Origin: Cryobacterium sp. Y57
GTDB taxonomy: Bacteria > Actinomycetota > Actinomycetes > Actinomycetales > Microbacteriaceae
Reading direction: 5' to 3'
Length of the DNA stretch: 62,459 nucleotides
NCBI RefSeq assembly: GCF_002929505.1
Contig: NZ_PJJL01000057.1
Coordinates: forward strand, 8,206 to 70,664
Position numbers and translations under genes: made by a program
Notes under the pieces: generated by a model
Told to the model about the DNA's origin: nothing
Seen by the model: only the letters and a program-made list of their open reading frames with translations
Database searches by the model: none
Part shown: positions 42,563 to 52,384 of the stretch, in pieces
How the letters are laid out: the number at the start of each line of letters is the position of its first letter
How positions within the stretch are numbered: the first letter of the stretch is position 1

Positions 42563-42859
42563 ATGACGTTCACTGCCACCATCATCGCCCAGGTTCAACG
42601 CACCAAGCCCGATGCCCTCGCGGCCATCGCCACCGCCCTCGGTACGAACGTAGAGAACCCGGCTGGAGCGAACGCTTTCATCGCGCTGCCCGACGGCGGC
42701 CGGATTGATGTGGAGATTCCCAAGTTCGGCGAAAGCCTGCCCCTGACCATCGACGTGGTGGACGTGCGTGGCCAGGCCGAAGCGCGGGCATCCGCTCAAA
42801 ACATTCTGGATCTGCTCGAGCAGTCCACCGGCTGGCAGGTCGACCACCTGCACGACTAA
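42563..42859 (+). CDS. Small hypothetical alpha/beta protein
   Basis: The 98-residue product (MTFTATIIAQVQRTKPDALAAI...) has an alpha/beta pattern with two beta-rich segments (FIALPDGGRIDVEIPKFGESLPLTIDVVDV) and a C-terminal helix (ARASAQNILDLLEQSTGW). It has coding-like base use and lies between the divergent small gene and the glutaredoxin-like gene, whose start is 50 nt downstream. No signal peptide or known motif is visible. Function unknown. Confidence 0.65.
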   Translation: MTFTATIIAQVQRTKPDALAAIATALGTNVENPAGANAFIALPDGGRIDVEIPKFGESLPLTIDVVDVRGQAEARASAQNILDLLEQSTGWQVDHLHD

Positions 42860-42909
42860 AGCGGATGCCCCATCCCTGACACTCAGGTGCTCCGCTTACA
42901 CTCGTATTT

Positions 42910-43182
42910 ATGACTGAATCGACTGCCGCCGCGTCGCGCATCACGATGTATGGAGCACAGTGGTGCAGCGATTGCCGTCGTTCCAAGTCGCTGCTCGACC
43001 GCCTCGAGGTGGACTACGACTACGTCGATCTGCTGCTTGTCGAGGACGGCGCCGACCGCGCCCGCGCCATTAGCGGACGCACCAACATTCCCGTCATCGT
43101 GTTTCCCGACGACACGCACCTGGTCGAGCCGAGCGACGCCGAGGTCCGCACCAGGCTCACCCAACTCGGCTACATCGGCTGA
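42910..43182 (+). CDS. Glutaredoxin-like (mycoredoxin/NrdH-type) protein
   Basis: The 90-residue protein has a thioredoxin fold with the active-site motif Cys19-Ser-Asp-Cys22 (MYGAQWCSDCRRSKSLLDRL) and the cis-Pro loop TNIPVIVFPDDTHLVEPSD. It fits actinobacterial mycoredoxin-like or glutaredoxin-like proteins, which reduce mixed disulfides with mycothiol or other thiols. The protein is cytoplasmic. It may be read with the small gene upstream, since the gap is only 50 nt. Confidence 0.85.
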   Translation: MTESTAAASRITMYGAQWCSDCRRSKSLLDRLEVDYDYVDLLLVEDGADRARAISGRTNIPVIVFPDDTHLVEPSDAEVRTRLTQLGYIG

Positions 43183-43242
43183 CCCAGCCTCACCCCCCCC
43201 GTGCTACTGTCAGAAATCGCAGGCACTAACGGGGGTCGCATC

Positions 43243-43566
43243 ATGCACGCAATTATCACGACGTCGACGCGGCACATTCCCATTTCGCTCTGGATCAGCG
43301 CGGCACTGTTCGTTGTCTACTGCGTGCCCGGCGTCGCAGTGTGCTCGTCTGTGCGCGATGACCCGCTCAACGTTCTCGTGCTGCTTTCGGTTTCTCCACT
43401 CATGTTCGTCGGCATGGTCATCTCGGTGGTCGACATTGTGCGCACCCGTAATCGCGGCGGCATCAACCCGCCGTACGCGCGGCTGCAATGGGTCGGCCTC
43501 GGACTCATGGTCCTAGCGATGCCGCTGTGGATGGCCGCTGCCATTGTGATTGCCTCCCTGCCCTAG
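43243..43566 (+). CDS. Small membrane protein of unknown function
   Basis: From ATG 43243 (MHAIITTSTRHIPISLW), preceded by GGGGG, the product has 107 residues with three hydrophobic segments (about 15-35, 45-66 and 82-105) and a short basic loop (VDIVRTRNRGGINPPYARLQWVG). No domain is recognised. A terminator-like run of C at 43191-43199 lies just before the gene. From 43567 to 43682 I see no gene. Confidence 0.6.
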   Translation: MHAIITTSTRHIPISLWISAALFVVYCVPGVAVCSSVRDDPLNVLVLLSVSPLMFVGMVISVVDIVRTRNRGGINPPYARLQWVGLGLMVLAMPLWMAAAIVIASLP

Positions 43567-43682
43567 CCGAACCCGGCTCACTCGCGAGCAGAGATTCACT
43601 GCCTTTTTTAGCGGCGAGTTTTCCTACCGTTAGTGCAGAACTCTTGATGTTTGAACGCCTTTACGCGTAGCGTCAGAGTGTT

Positions 43683-43729
43683 ACCCCAGACCTCGGTAGC
43701 GGTTTTGACCGCTTCGAGTCAGGGGTTTT
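43683..43729 (+). promoter_or_regulatory. Layered hairpin, terminator or small RNA candidate
   Basis: Three nested pairings are visible: ACCCC/GGGGT, GAC/GTC and AGCGGT/ACCGCT with loop TTTG, followed by TTTTG. It lies about 120 nt after the small membrane protein gene and before a short ORF at 43809. It could end the upstream transcript or be a structured RNA in its own right. Confidence 0.4.
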
Positions 43730-43808
43730 GATGTTTCACACGTTTCTACATCCGATAAGCAGGTTGTCCGGCGAGGCATGGACCTCCGTGGGGATAGCTC
43801 TTCCTCCC

Positions 43809-43964
43809 ATGACTGTCACCATCACTCCGGCCATCGATTTCGATCAGCAATCGTCGTCTCGCGTGCCGCCAGCGCACGGCCCCCCACTCGCCAGTGCCAC
43901 GATTACGTCGACCCCGCTCGAGGACTGGCTCGACAATCTCCCGGTGCGCGACTGGGATGCCTGA
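43809..43964 (+). CDS. Doubtful 51-residue ORF
   Basis: ATG 43809 opens a 51-codon frame (MTVTITPAIDFDQQSS...EDWLDNLPVRDWDA) ending in an acidic, Trp-rich tail. The base use is gene-like, but there is no strong ribosome site. It might be a small protein; it could also be chance. It sits after the layered hairpin and before the 3' end of the glutamate dehydrogenase gene. Confidence 0.3.
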   Translation: MTVTITPAIDFDQQSSSRVPPAHGPPLASATITSTPLEDWLDNLPVRDWDA

Positions 43965-44042
43965 GCGCCGTTGTCCCGACCGCCGGCGGCGCCAATCAGC
44001 AGCGTTAGCAATGGGTCAGTCGCACCCGCCGTCACTCAATGC

Positions 44043-47000
44043 TCAGCGGCGCACGATGGAACGCAGCAGGCGCACGGCGACCGAGAGAGACGCCATGTCG
44101 TCTTGCGCGAGCGAATTGACCTCGTCGAACACGCTACGGGCCCGGCCGAGCTGTTCAGCGTTGAGTTCTTCCCAAGCGAGGAGGCGCTCGTCGGCAGTTC
44201 CGGCATGTGGTTCATCGAGCACGGACCGCGTCATATTTGCGACGGTCGAGTAGAGGTCGTCGCGGAGAGCTGCGCGAGCGAGAGCCTGCCAGCGGTTCTT
44301 GCGCGGCAACTTGGTGATGCGCTCGAGCAGATTGTCGATGCCGAAACGGTTGTAGATCGTGTAATAGATTTCGGCGACCCGGGTGACCTGCACACCCGCC
44401 CTGGCCGCGATCATGGCCACGTCGAGCAGCGCGTACGCTTCGAACAATTCCGACCAGCGGCGACCGAGCTGGTCGGGCAGACCCCACTCCCTGGCCTTCT
44501 TCTCCTGTGTTTCGAGGCGCCCGCGATCGGTGCCCTGTAGGTAGTCGCCGAGGTGCGCGCGCACGAGCGCGATCTGCGGCTTGTACGCGGCGATGACCGC
44601 GCCGACAGGCATGTTGGCACCCTGATTGACCTGCCAACGCACAGCACGGTCGAGCAAGCGGCGAATGTCCAGGTGGATCGACGTCCATTTTTTGGTCGGG
44701 AACGACGACGGTAGCGCGTTGAGTTCGTCGACCATCGAGTCGAGGTCGAAAACCTCGCGCAGAGCCACGAAAGCGCGCGCGATCGTCGCCGAGTTAGCCG
44801 AGGTCTCCTCCATCGCACGGAAAGCGAAGGTGACGCCGCCGAGGTTGATCATGTCGTTCGCGACGACCGTCGCGATAATCTCCCGGCGAAGCGGATGCGT
44901 GTCCAGCTCGGCATCGAAACGTTCGGACAGGTGCTTCGGGAAGTATGCGCGCAGGGTATTACCGAACCACGGGTCATCGGCCAGGTCGCTGCTCCGCAGC
45001 GCGGTAGCCAGCGCGATCTTGGCGTAGGCGGCAAGCACGCTCAACTCGGGGCTGGTTAGTCCCTGCCCGCGGTCCAGACGCTCCCGTAGTGTGGCTGTCG
45101 TCGGCAAAGCCTCCAGCTCGCGCTGCAGATCTCCCGATCCTTCAAGCCAGTTCATGAGGCGCTCGTAGCTCGGGCTCCAGTTGTTCACGAGCATGCGGTC
45201 GTTGAGCAGCAGAATATTCTGGTCGACGTTGTCCACCAGCACTAGCCGCCCGACCTCGTCGGTCATCTCGGCGAGGAACCCGGCCCGCTCGGCCGGGTCG
45301 AGTTTGCCGGCGGCGACCATTCGGTCCACGAAGATCTTGATGTTGACTTCGTGGTCGGAACAGTCCACCCCGGCCGAGTTGTCGATCGCGTCGGTGTTGA
45401 GGATGACTCCGGCAAGCGCAGCTTCGATGCGGCCGAGTTGAGTGAACCCGAGGTTGCCGCCCTCGCCGACGACTTTGACCCGCAGGTCCCGGCCATCGAC
45501 CCGAATGCCGTCGTTGGCTTTATCGCCAACCTGCGCGGCCGATTCGCTGCTCGCTTTGATGTAAGTTCCGATACCGCCGTTGTAGAGCAGGTCAGCCGGC
45601 GTTAGCAGAATCGCCCGTAGCAATTCCGGCGGGCTCAGCTGGGCGGTCCCCTCTGGCAGCCCGAGCACGACCTGCACCTCGGCCGAGATGGGAACGACCT
45701 TGGCCTGGCGAGGGAAGACGCCGCCACCAGCGCTGATCAGATCGGTCCGGTAGTCGGCCCAGGATGAGCGCGGCAGCTCGAACAACCGGGTGCGTTCCGT
45801 GAAAGAGAGCGACGGATCGGGGTTGGGGTCGAGAAAAATGTGCCGATGGTCGAAAGCCGCGACGAGTTTGGTGTGCTTGGAGAGCAGCATGCCGTTGCCG
45901 AAGACGTCGCCGGACATGTCGCCGACACCGACGACGGTGAAGTCGTCGGTTTGAATGTCAACACCGAGTTCGCTGAAGTGGCGCTTGACCGACTCCCAGG
46001 CGCCCTTGGCGGTGATTCCCATCTCCTTGTGGTCGTAGCCGACCGAACCACCGGAGGCGAAAGCGTCGCCGAGCCAGAAACCGTATTCGGCGGCCAGCTC
46101 ATTGGCGATGTCGGAGAAGGATGCCGTGCCCTTGTCAGCGGCGACGACAAGGTAGCTGTCATCGTCGTCATGCCGCACCACCCGGTGCGGTGCAACGACG
46201 TGTTCGCCATCGACGTCGGCCACCAGGTTGTCGGTCAGGTCGAGCAGTCCACGAATGAAGGTCTTGTAGCTATCGATACCCTCGGCCATCCAGGCCGCAC
46301 GGTCACGACCGGGGTCGGGTAGCTTCTTGGCGAAGAATCCACCCTTGGCGCCGGTGGGCACGATGACGGCGTTCTTGACCGTTTGGGCCTTGACCAGGCC
46401 GAGCACCTCGGTCCGGAAGTCTTCACGGCGGTCGGACCAGCGCAGCCCGCCGCGGGCTACCTTGCCAAAACGCAGGTGCACACCCTCCACGCGCGGCGAA
46501 TACACCCAGATTTCGTACATAGGCCTGGGTGAGGGCATCTGCGCGATCTGTGATGGATCGAGTTTGATGCTGAGATAGGGCTTGTACTGAAAGAAATTCG
46601 TGCGCAGCGTCGCTTCGATCAGGGTGATGAGCGTGCGCAGCACCCGGTCGGCGTCGAGGGTGGCCACCTGCTCCATTGCGACCCGCAGCTGTTCGCGTAC
46701 GTCGGCGACGCGGAGCATCCGCTCGTCGTCGGCCAGATCCGGATCGAATCGGGCCTCGAACAGGGCAACGAGGCCGAGCGTGACGGCCGGGTTGGCCAGC
46801 AAGGCGTTCGCGACGAAACCGTAAGAGTTGGTGTTGCCGATCTGGCGCAGGTACTTGGCGTAGCTGCGAAGAATAACCACGCGGTGCCAAGGTAATCCGT
46901 CTTGTAGGACCAGGCGGTCGAGGCTGTCGGATTCGATGGCGCCGCTGATGGCCGCGCCGAAGGAGTCTGCCAGCAGTGCGCCGGTCGCGACCGGGTCGAC

Positions 47001-48893
47001 TCCGGCCGGGTAGTGCAGGCCGAGGTCGTAGAGGTAGAAGCGACGCCCATCGGTGGTCTGAATTTCAAACGGCACCTCATCGAGCACCTCGATGCCGAGG
47101 TTTTGCAGAAAGGGCAGAATCTGGCTGAGGCTTTTCGGTTCGGTCATGTAGAGCTTGATGCGGGCGTCCTCGCCCGGGTCTCCGGCCGTTTTGGGCAGAT
47201 ACACGTAGAGTCCGGGGCGACTGTTTTTCGCAGCGCAGGCCTCGAATCGCCCGATGTCTTGCAGCGCATCAGTAATTTCGTAGTCGACCCGGTAACTGGC
47301 GGGAAAAGCGTCGGCCCACACGTCGGCCAACCGCTCCGCGTCCTCAACCGAGTGTGCCTTGCACAGTTCGTCGCTGATCCCCTCGGGCCAGGATCGAACG
47401 GCTCTGGCCAGGCGTTGTTCCAGCGCCGCGATATCGACGGAGTCCGCCAGGACATCTTTGGGCAGGCGGATGCGATAGAACAAGCGCGCCAGCGCAGATT
47501 CGGTCATTCGCGCTTCAAAATCGAGCGACTCCGAGTTGAACGTCTCTTGTAGTTCTTTCTCGATGCGCAGTCGCACGCCGGTGTTGTAGCGGTCACGCGG
47601 AAGGTAGACCAGGGCTGACATGAACCGGCCGTAAATGTCGGGTCGTAGAAACAGACTGGTGCGACGGCGCTCTTGCAGACGCTGAATCGCGAGCGACGCT
47701 GTGACGAGGGCGGGCACCTCGATCTGGAAGAGCTCGTCACGAGGATACGTTTCCATGATGCCGAGCAAGTCTTTTCCGCTGTGCGAGTCGGGCGGAAAAC
47801 CGACCTCGGTCATGACAGCCTCGACCTTCTCGCGCAGCACCGGAACCGCGGTGACCGAACTGGTGTACGCACTCGCGGCGAACAGGCCGATAAACCGCTG
47901 CTCACCGTCGACCTCGCCGGCGGCATCGAAACTCTTGATTCCGATGTAGTCGAAGTAGGCGGGACGGTGCACGGTGGACCGGGAGTTGGCCTTGGTGATC
48001 ACCAGGGCGGTGCGCTCGCGCGCCTTGTGACGGCCGGCATCGGTCAGGTGCTGAATCTGGTGGCGGTCGTCGGCGGAACGCAGCAGACCGAGGCCGCTGC
48101 CCTTGATGAGAGTGAGCACGTCCTCACCGTCCTGCGTTTCGAGGTTGTATTCGCGGTAACCGAGAAAAGCGAAATTACCCTCGTCGAGCCACTGCAAAAG
48201 CTGCTGGGTCTGGCGAAGGTCTTTGATGTGCTCGCCGTCAACGATTGTGTCGAGCGCTTGTGCGATCTGCATGGCTTTGGTGCGCATGAGCGGCCAGTCT
48301 TCGACCGCGGCCCGCACGTCGTTGAGCACAGCAGTTAGCCCAGCGATGAGGCTGGTCTGCTCATCGTCGCTCGCGCTGTCGATCTCGATGGCGATCCAGG
48401 ACTCGAGATGTGAGGCATCATCACCGGTCGCGATGAGGTGGGCGATATTGGGCATGGCCGAGGTGTCACCACTGGAGACGCCGGCACTGGAGACGCCGAC
48501 GCTGGCCGGGATGCGGTTGATATCGACGAGATCGTTCGTGGACTTGCTGCGAGCGACGATGAGCAGGGGGTGCACGACCAAGTGGATGGCGGAGTGCTGG
48601 CGCACCAGCTCGGCCGTGACTGAGTCAACGAGAAAAGGCATGTCGTCGGTGACGATATAGACGACACTCCGACCGGATTCATTGTGGATCTCGACGGCCG
48701 CGGTCTTGGGTACCCGGCGCTGCGCGACCCGCCAATGGGCACGCGCCCGAGCTTCCAAAAGCTCCCGGGTGTAGGCCGCTGCATCTTCGTCTGTTAGATG
48801 CTCATAGTAATCAACTATGAACGTTTCGAGCGTTGGGCCTGAAGGGGATAGATCCGACGGCGACGGACCCGATCGGGTGAAACCAGACGACAT
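44043..48893 (-). CDS. gdh: NAD-dependent glutamate dehydrogenase, large (GDH-180) type
   Basis: The 1616-residue enzyme belongs to the very large NAD-GDH class first described in Streptomyces. It interconverts glutamate and 2-oxoglutarate plus ammonia, and is used mainly for glutamate breakdown. The start at 48893 (MSSGFTRSGPSPSD) has GGAGG about 10 nt upstream. Hallmarks include the long N-terminal ACT-like regions (VVYIVTDDMPFLVDSVTAELVRQ), FNSESLDFEARM, the catalytic region RGGLRWSDRREDFRTEVLGLVKAQ then TVKNAVIVPTGAKGGFFAKKL, the NAD-binding part VGVGDMSGDVFGNGMLLS, and the GEGGNLGFTQLGRIEAALAG region. Histidine breakdown by the hut genes in this window ends in glutamate, which this enzyme could oxidise. 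It is transcribed alone. Confidence 0.97.
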   Translation of the reverse strand: MSSGFTRSGPSPSDLSPSGPTLETFIVDYYEHLTDEDAAAYTRELLEARARAHWRVAQRRVPKTAAVEIHNESGRSVVYIVTDDMPFLVDSVTAELVRQHSAIHLVVHPLLIVARSKSTNDLVDINRIPASVGVSSAGVSSGDTSAMPNIAHLIATGDDASHLESWIAIEIDSASDDEQTSLIAGLTAVLNDVRAAVEDWPLMRTKAMQIAQALDTIVDGEHIKDLRQTQQLLQWLDEGNFAFLGYREYNLETQDGEDVLTLIKGSGLGLLRSADDRHQIQHLTDAGRHKARERTALVITKANSRSTVHRPAYFDYIGIKSFDAAGEVDGEQRFIGLFAASAYTSSVTAVPVLREKVEAVMTEVGFPPDSHSGKDLLGIMETYPRDELFQIEVPALVTASLAIQRLQERRRTSLFLRPDIYGRFMSALVYLPRDRYNTGVRLRIEKELQETFNSESLDFEARMTESALARLFYRIRLPKDVLADSVDIAALEQRLARAVRSWPEGISDELCKAHSVEDAERLADVWADAFPASYRVDYEITDALQDIGRFEACAAKNSRPGLYVYLPKTAGDPGEDARIKLYMTEPKSLSQILPFLQNLGIEVLDEVPFEIQTTDGRRFYLYDLGLHYPAGVDPVATGALLADSFGAAISGAIESDSLDRLVLQDGLPWHRVVILRSYAKYLRQIGNTNSYGFVANALLANPAVTLGLVALFEARFDPDLADDERMLRVADVREQLRVAMEQVATLDADRVLRTLITLIEATLRTNFFQYKPYLSIKLDPSQIAQMPSPRPMYEIWVYSPRVEGVHLRFGKVARGGLRWSDRREDFRTEVLGLVKAQTVKNAVIVPTGAKGGFFAKKLPDPGRDRAAWMAEGIDSYKTFIRGLLDLTDNLVADVDGEHVVAPHRVVRHDDDDSYLVVAADKGTASFSDIANELAAEYGFWLGDAFASGGSVGYDHKEMGITAKGAWESVKRHFSELGVDIQTDDFTVVGVGDMSGDVFGNGMLLSKHTKLVAAFDHRHIFLDPNPDPSLSFTERTRLFELPRSSWADYRTDLISAGGGVFPRQAKVVPISAEVQVVLGLPEGTAQLSPPELLRAILLTPADLLYNGGIGTYIKASSESAAQVGDKANDGIRVDGRDLRVKVVGEGGNLGFTQLGRIEAALAGVILNTDAIDNSAGVDCSDHEVNIKIFVDRMVAAGKLDPAERAGFLAEMTDEVGRLVLVDNVDQNILLLNDRMLVNNWSPSYERLMNWLEGSGDLQRELEALPTTATLRERLDRGQGLTSPELSVLAAYAKIALATALRSSDLADDPWFGNTLRAYFPKHLSERFDAELDTHPLRREIIATVVANDMINLGGVTFAFRAMEETSANSATIARAFVALREVFDLDSMVDELNALPSSFPTKKWTSIHLDIRRLLDRAVRWQVNQGANMPVGAVIAAYKPQIALVRAHLGDYLQGTDRGRLETQEKKAREWGLPDQLGRRWSELFEAYALLDVAMIAARAGVQVTRVAEIYYTIYNRFGIDNLLERITKLPRKNRWQALARAALRDDLYSTVANMTRSVLDEPHAGTADERLLAWEELNAEQLGRARSVFDEVNSLAQDDMASLSVAVRLLRSIVRR

Positions 48894-49246
48894 TGAAAAA
48901 ACGCCTCCATGAAATTCATCGCCGTGCGGGTGCGGCTTGTTCACGCCCACAAGCTACCGGACACTGCCGGCCTTCCCAGCTGGGAATCCGGCACGGCAAT
49001 GACCAGGCAACCTACGAGCAACAACCAGCGCACTGTGAACACAGACGAACTCTGAGTGCGGGCTCCTGCGACGGGCACATCGGTGTGCCTCGCCGAACTC
49101 AATCACGGAGTCCTTATAAACACATCGTAGCGCCGGGCCCTGCACCCTGGTTGGTCACCGCAGAACCTGCGACCGGCCACTATGAAAGAGCCTGTTGCTC
49201 GTCGATTCGGTCGTGACCGGGGCATAAACCGCTGACGCCGAGCGCT

Positions 49247-50146
49247 TTAGTACCAGCCGACAGACTGCGAGTGCGACCAGGCCGCGCACGGCGTTCCGTA
49301 GGACGAGGCTTTGATATAGCCGAGACCCCAGCTGATCTGCGTGGTGGCGTTGGTAGCCCAGTCGTCGCCGGCCGACGCCATCTTGCTACCGGGAAGTGCC
49401 TGAGGAATTCCGGTCGCACCACTGCTGGAATTCATGGCCGCATAGTTCCAGCGCGATTCCTTCTGCCACAACCGATCGAGGCAGCTGAACTGGTCCTCAC
49501 CCCAGCCGAACTGCGAGGCGGCCATCGAACGCGCAGTGGCGCGCGCACCATCGACGGAGTTGCCGCCGGCTAGGGATTGCACGCGAGCGGCTTCGGCTGC
49601 GGCTTGCGCTGCTGCTTCAGCAGCCGCGGCGGCAGCGGCCGCCGCAGCGGCCTCGGCGGCGACGCGGTCGACTGTAGCCGTGGCAGCAGCGACCGACGCG
49701 GTCTCCGCCTTCGCCTCGGCCGTGAGCGATTCCACCCGCTCGATCGGCAGGATCGCGTAGCTGGCAAGCGAGGTGGCTACGGAGGTGAGAGTGGTGGCAT
49801 CCACTTTGCTTTGACTGGCAGCGATGACGACGTTGGCCGCGCTCAAGGCAGCGGATGCGTTATCGCGAGTGATCGTCTCACCGCGCTGCACGTAAAAGTC
49901 GAGTTGATCGCTCTGCAGGCCCGTGCTTTCGGTGAGTACAGTCGTGGCGGCGATGCTGTCTTGCTTGGCATCGGCCGATTGAGCGACGAATCCGCTGCTG
50001 GCGACCAAACCGGCGATCACGAGTACGGTACCGGTCGCCGCGACGATCTCGTGTCGGCGGGTTCGTGGTTTGCGGCTTTTACGGTAAATATGAGTGTTTT
50101 TGAGGGCAACGTGGGCATGGGGCATTTCCGTGTTTTTTGGGCGCAT
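49247..50146 (-). CDS. Secreted lytic transglycosylase-like protein
   Basis: The 299-residue product has a basic N-terminus and one membrane segment (ATGTVLVIAGLVASSGFVAQSADA) that acts as a signal peptide. A helical region follows with a pure Ala/Glu run (about 49590-49650), then a C-terminal transglycosylase-like domain: SQFGWGEDQFSCLDRLWQKESRWNYAAMNSSSGATGIPQALPGSKMASAGDDWATNATTQISWGLGYI. The catalytic Glu lies in WQKESRW. Such proteins cut peptidoglycan during growth or revival. The exact start is uncertain: in-frame starts at 50212, 50155, 50146 and 50125 exist, and GAAGGA lies too close to 50146. The gap to the glutamate dehydrogenase gene (48894-49246) holds no other gene. Confidence 0.8.
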   Translation of the reverse strand: MRPKNTEMPHAHVALKNTHIYRKSRKPRTRRHEIVAATGTVLVIAGLVASSGFVAQSADAKQDSIAATTVLTESTGLQSDQLDFYVQRGETITRDNASAALSAANVVIAASQSKVDATTLTSVATSLASYAILPIERVESLTAEAKAETASVAAATATVDRVAAEAAAAAAAAAAAEAAAQAAAEAARVQSLAGGNSVDGARATARSMAASQFGWGEDQFSCLDRLWQKESRWNYAAMNSSSGATGIPQALPGSKMASAGDDWATNATTQISWGLGYIKASSYGTPCAAWSHSQSVGWY

Positions 50147-50212
50147 GTCCTTCATCTGGCGCGAATGATGGACGCTAGGTACGCCCGTTCGCTGGGTTTT
50201 TGGTCCGTGCAC

Positions 50213-50630
50213 TTCGGGGTGGCGCGGACAAGGCCGCCAGCATGCCCGGCCTTTTTGAACAAATCCTCACGATATTCTTCGAAACCCCTGATTTTCGGTC
50301 ACGCGCGTTCTGTCATGGCATACTTTGCGACTGCTGCGGGTTCGTTCATAGGTACGACGGAGCGTTTAGCCTGATCATCGTCGTATCGGTGGACATAACG
50401 ACCGAGTGGAGCGCGATCTTCAGGCTGAAATAAACCGAAAATTATTTTGAACGAAATCGGCGAGCAAGCACTCCAACGCGAGATTCCATTGGATGGGTTC
50501 CTGTTTCAGGCGCACGTTTTCGTTCGAGCAGACTTGGGCCGTCGCGTTCGAGCGCTCCGGTATAGTGGTCGGTCACGCCATCCGGACGGAACTCGACTAG
50601 ATCGACGATGCTCGTCGCCGCGCGCTGCAA
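50213..50630. other. Non-coding stretch
   Basis: About 420 nt between the transglycosylase gene start and the 3' end of the leftward M20 gene show only short, poor frames. Lytic transglycosylase genes in actinobacteria often have a c-di-AMP (ydaO) riboswitch in their leader, but I could not find its conserved parts here. Confidence 0.4.
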
Positions 50631-51989
50631 TTAGTTCGCGCGGGCGACGTAGTCGAGGATGGTCGCAAAAATTCTCATCCCGTCTTTGAATCGCGACAGC
50701 TCGAAGTTCTCGTTCGCGGCGTGATTGTTCTGGTCCGGATTTGCATAGGGCACGAGAATTGAGGGAATGCCCAGGATATCCGTGAAGACGAAGTTCGGCA
50801 ACGAGCTGCCCAGGCTCGGCACGATGAAAGGAACCATGCCGGTTGCATGCTCTACTGCACCAGCCACGATCGCAACATATCGATTGTCGAGCGCCGTGCG
50901 CGACGGCGGAACCGAGCTGAGCCGGGTCAGCTCGATATCCGGAGCATGCACCGCCAGATGCGCCTCGAGCAACCGAAATATTTCGTTTGGGTTCTGCCCG
51001 GGTACCAGCCGCATATCAAGGTGCGCTCGGGCGCCGTTGGCAATGACTGTTTTCATTCCCGGTCCGGTATAACCGCTGGTCAGACCGGCGATGGTCATGG
51101 TCGGCTGCAGCATCAACCGTTCGTAATAGCCGATTCCCGCCGGCTTGGGAAGCTCGAAAATGCCGAAGTCCGTCAAGTGATCGTTCAGGTCGAGCGGTAA
51201 CCCGGCCAGATTCGCGCTCTCGGTTGGCGTAGGGGGCAGCACGTCATCAAAGAAGCCCGCAACGGCGATCTCACCACTGGGGTGCCACAGCGTCGCCATC
51301 GCCTGCACGAGATGCTGGGCGGCGTCAGGCAGCAGCCCGCCCAGGCTGCCAGAATGCGCCTCCCGGTTCGCCCCACGGGTGCGCAGCTCAACGCCGAGCT
51401 GTCCGCGAGTGCCGAGCACGAGCTGCGGAGTGCCGCTGCGATGAACGGGACCATCCGAGGTGATGACGAGATTGGCCGCCAATAGGTGCCGGTTATCGCG
51501 CACGAGTTCGGCCAGATGCGGGCTTCCGATCTCTTCCTCGCCCTCGATGAGCACCTTCACATTCACCGGCAGCTCGCCGTGGGCGGCAAGCATGGCACGG
51601 AGTGCGCAGAGCTGTGCGAGGTGCTGACCCTTGTTGTCGCTGGTACCACGCCCGTACATGCGGCCGTCTCGAATGGTCGACTCGAACGGATCATCCTGCC
51701 AGTGCGCGTCAAAATCCGCCGGTTGCACGTCGTAGTGCCCGTAAATGAGCACGGTCGGCAAGCCGGGGTCGACGATGCGTTCGCCGTACACAGCCGGCGG
51801 TCCATAGCCCTCGATCAGGTGCGCGCGCAGACCACTCGCGCAGACACTGTTCAGCACGATCTGGGCGCACACGACAAGGTCATCCGTGGGCTGAGCACTC
51901 ACGCCGGCGATGCGTACAAGAGAGGTGAGTTCGTCGAGCGCTGCGATAAATCCTGCATCAATGTGGGCGTAGACATCCTCGATGGTCAT
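50631..51989 (-). CDS. M20-family metallopeptidase
   Basis: The start at 51989 (MTIEDVYAHIDAGF) overlaps the stop of the DUF35 gene as ATGA, so translation is coupled. The 452-residue enzyme has the M20 metal site: His and Asp in LIYGHYDVQPADFDAHWQDDPF, RGTSDNKGQH, the catalytic Glu pair in LIEGEEEIGSPHL, and the last His in NNHAANENFE. The insert GGANREAHSG-type lid domain is present (RTRGANREAHSGSLGG). Such enzymes cleave dipeptides or N-acyl amino acids. It ends the leftward three-gene operon that begins with the thiolase-like gene. Its presence suggests the pathway has an amide or peptide bond to cut. Confidence 0.92.
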   Translation of the reverse strand: MTIEDVYAHIDAGFIAALDELTSLVRIAGVSAQPTDDLVVCAQIVLNSVCASGLRAHLIEGYGPPAVYGERIVDPGLPTVLIYGHYDVQPADFDAHWQDDPFESTIRDGRMYGRGTSDNKGQHLAQLCALRAMLAAHGELPVNVKVLIEGEEEIGSPHLAELVRDNRHLLAANLVITSDGPVHRSGTPQLVLGTRGQLGVELRTRGANREAHSGSLGGLLPDAAQHLVQAMATLWHPSGEIAVAGFFDDVLPPTPTESANLAGLPLDLNDHLTDFGIFELPKPAGIGYYERLMLQPTMTIAGLTSGYTGPGMKTVIANGARAHLDMRLVPGQNPNEIFRLLEAHLAVHAPDIELTRLSSVPPSRTALDNRYVAIVAGAVEHATGMVPFIVPSLGSSLPNFVFTDILGIPSILVPYANPDQNNHAANENFELSRFKDGMRIFATILDYVARAN

Positions 51990-52384
51990 GAGGTCACGGG
52001 CCCGAAGACCGGCACCGGTGCCTGCCCGCGCCGAGGTCGCCAGCCGACCTGCACGGAGCTGCCGATTAGACAATCTTTTTCGGTTAGATTGGTCAATAAT
52101 CGCGGTCCCTCTTCGAGCTCCACGACGGCCACGACGTATGGCGAATCCAGGTCGACCTCGGGCGAGGACCTCAGATGCACGGTGGTCTGCGAGTAGACCG
52201 TCGCGCGGCCACTCGCCGCGACCCAGCCGATGTCATCACTGTCGCAGGCAAGACAAAACAAACGCGGATAGAACTGGTATTGACGGCAGGCCCCGCACCG
52301 CTGGATCACGAGTTGTCCCCGTCTGGCGGCCTCCCAGAAATAGGCGGTTGTGGGGTCGTCCCAATCGAAAACTGACTCAACCAC
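51986..52384 (-). CDS. DUF35 Zn-ribbon/OB-fold acyl-CoA-associated protein
   Basis: The 132-residue protein has a rubredoxin-like zinc ribbon with four cysteines (QRCGACRQYQFYPRLFCLACDSD) followed by an OB-fold (VAASGRATVYSQTTVHLRSSPEVDLDSPYVVAVVELEEGPRLLTNL). This is the DUF35 family, which acts as a partner for thiolase-like proteins and acyl-CoA hydratases or aldolases. The partner gene overlaps it by 8 nt on the same strand. DUF35 domains are known to be needed by the Ltp2 retro-aldolase in steroid side-chain breakdown. Here the pair would likely act on a branched acyl-CoA. Confidence 0.9.
   Translation of the reverse strand: MVESVFDWDDPTTAYFWEAARRGQLVIQRCGACRQYQFYPRLFCLACDSDDIGWVAASGRATVYSQTTVHLRSSPEVDLDSPYVVAVVELEEGPRLLTNLTEKDCLIGSSVQVGWRPRRGQAPVPVFGPVTS

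Noticed and set aside
50213..50630. c-di-AMP (ydaO) riboswitch before the lytic transglycosylase gene
   Set aside because: I looked for the conserved core segments on the minus strand and could not find them.
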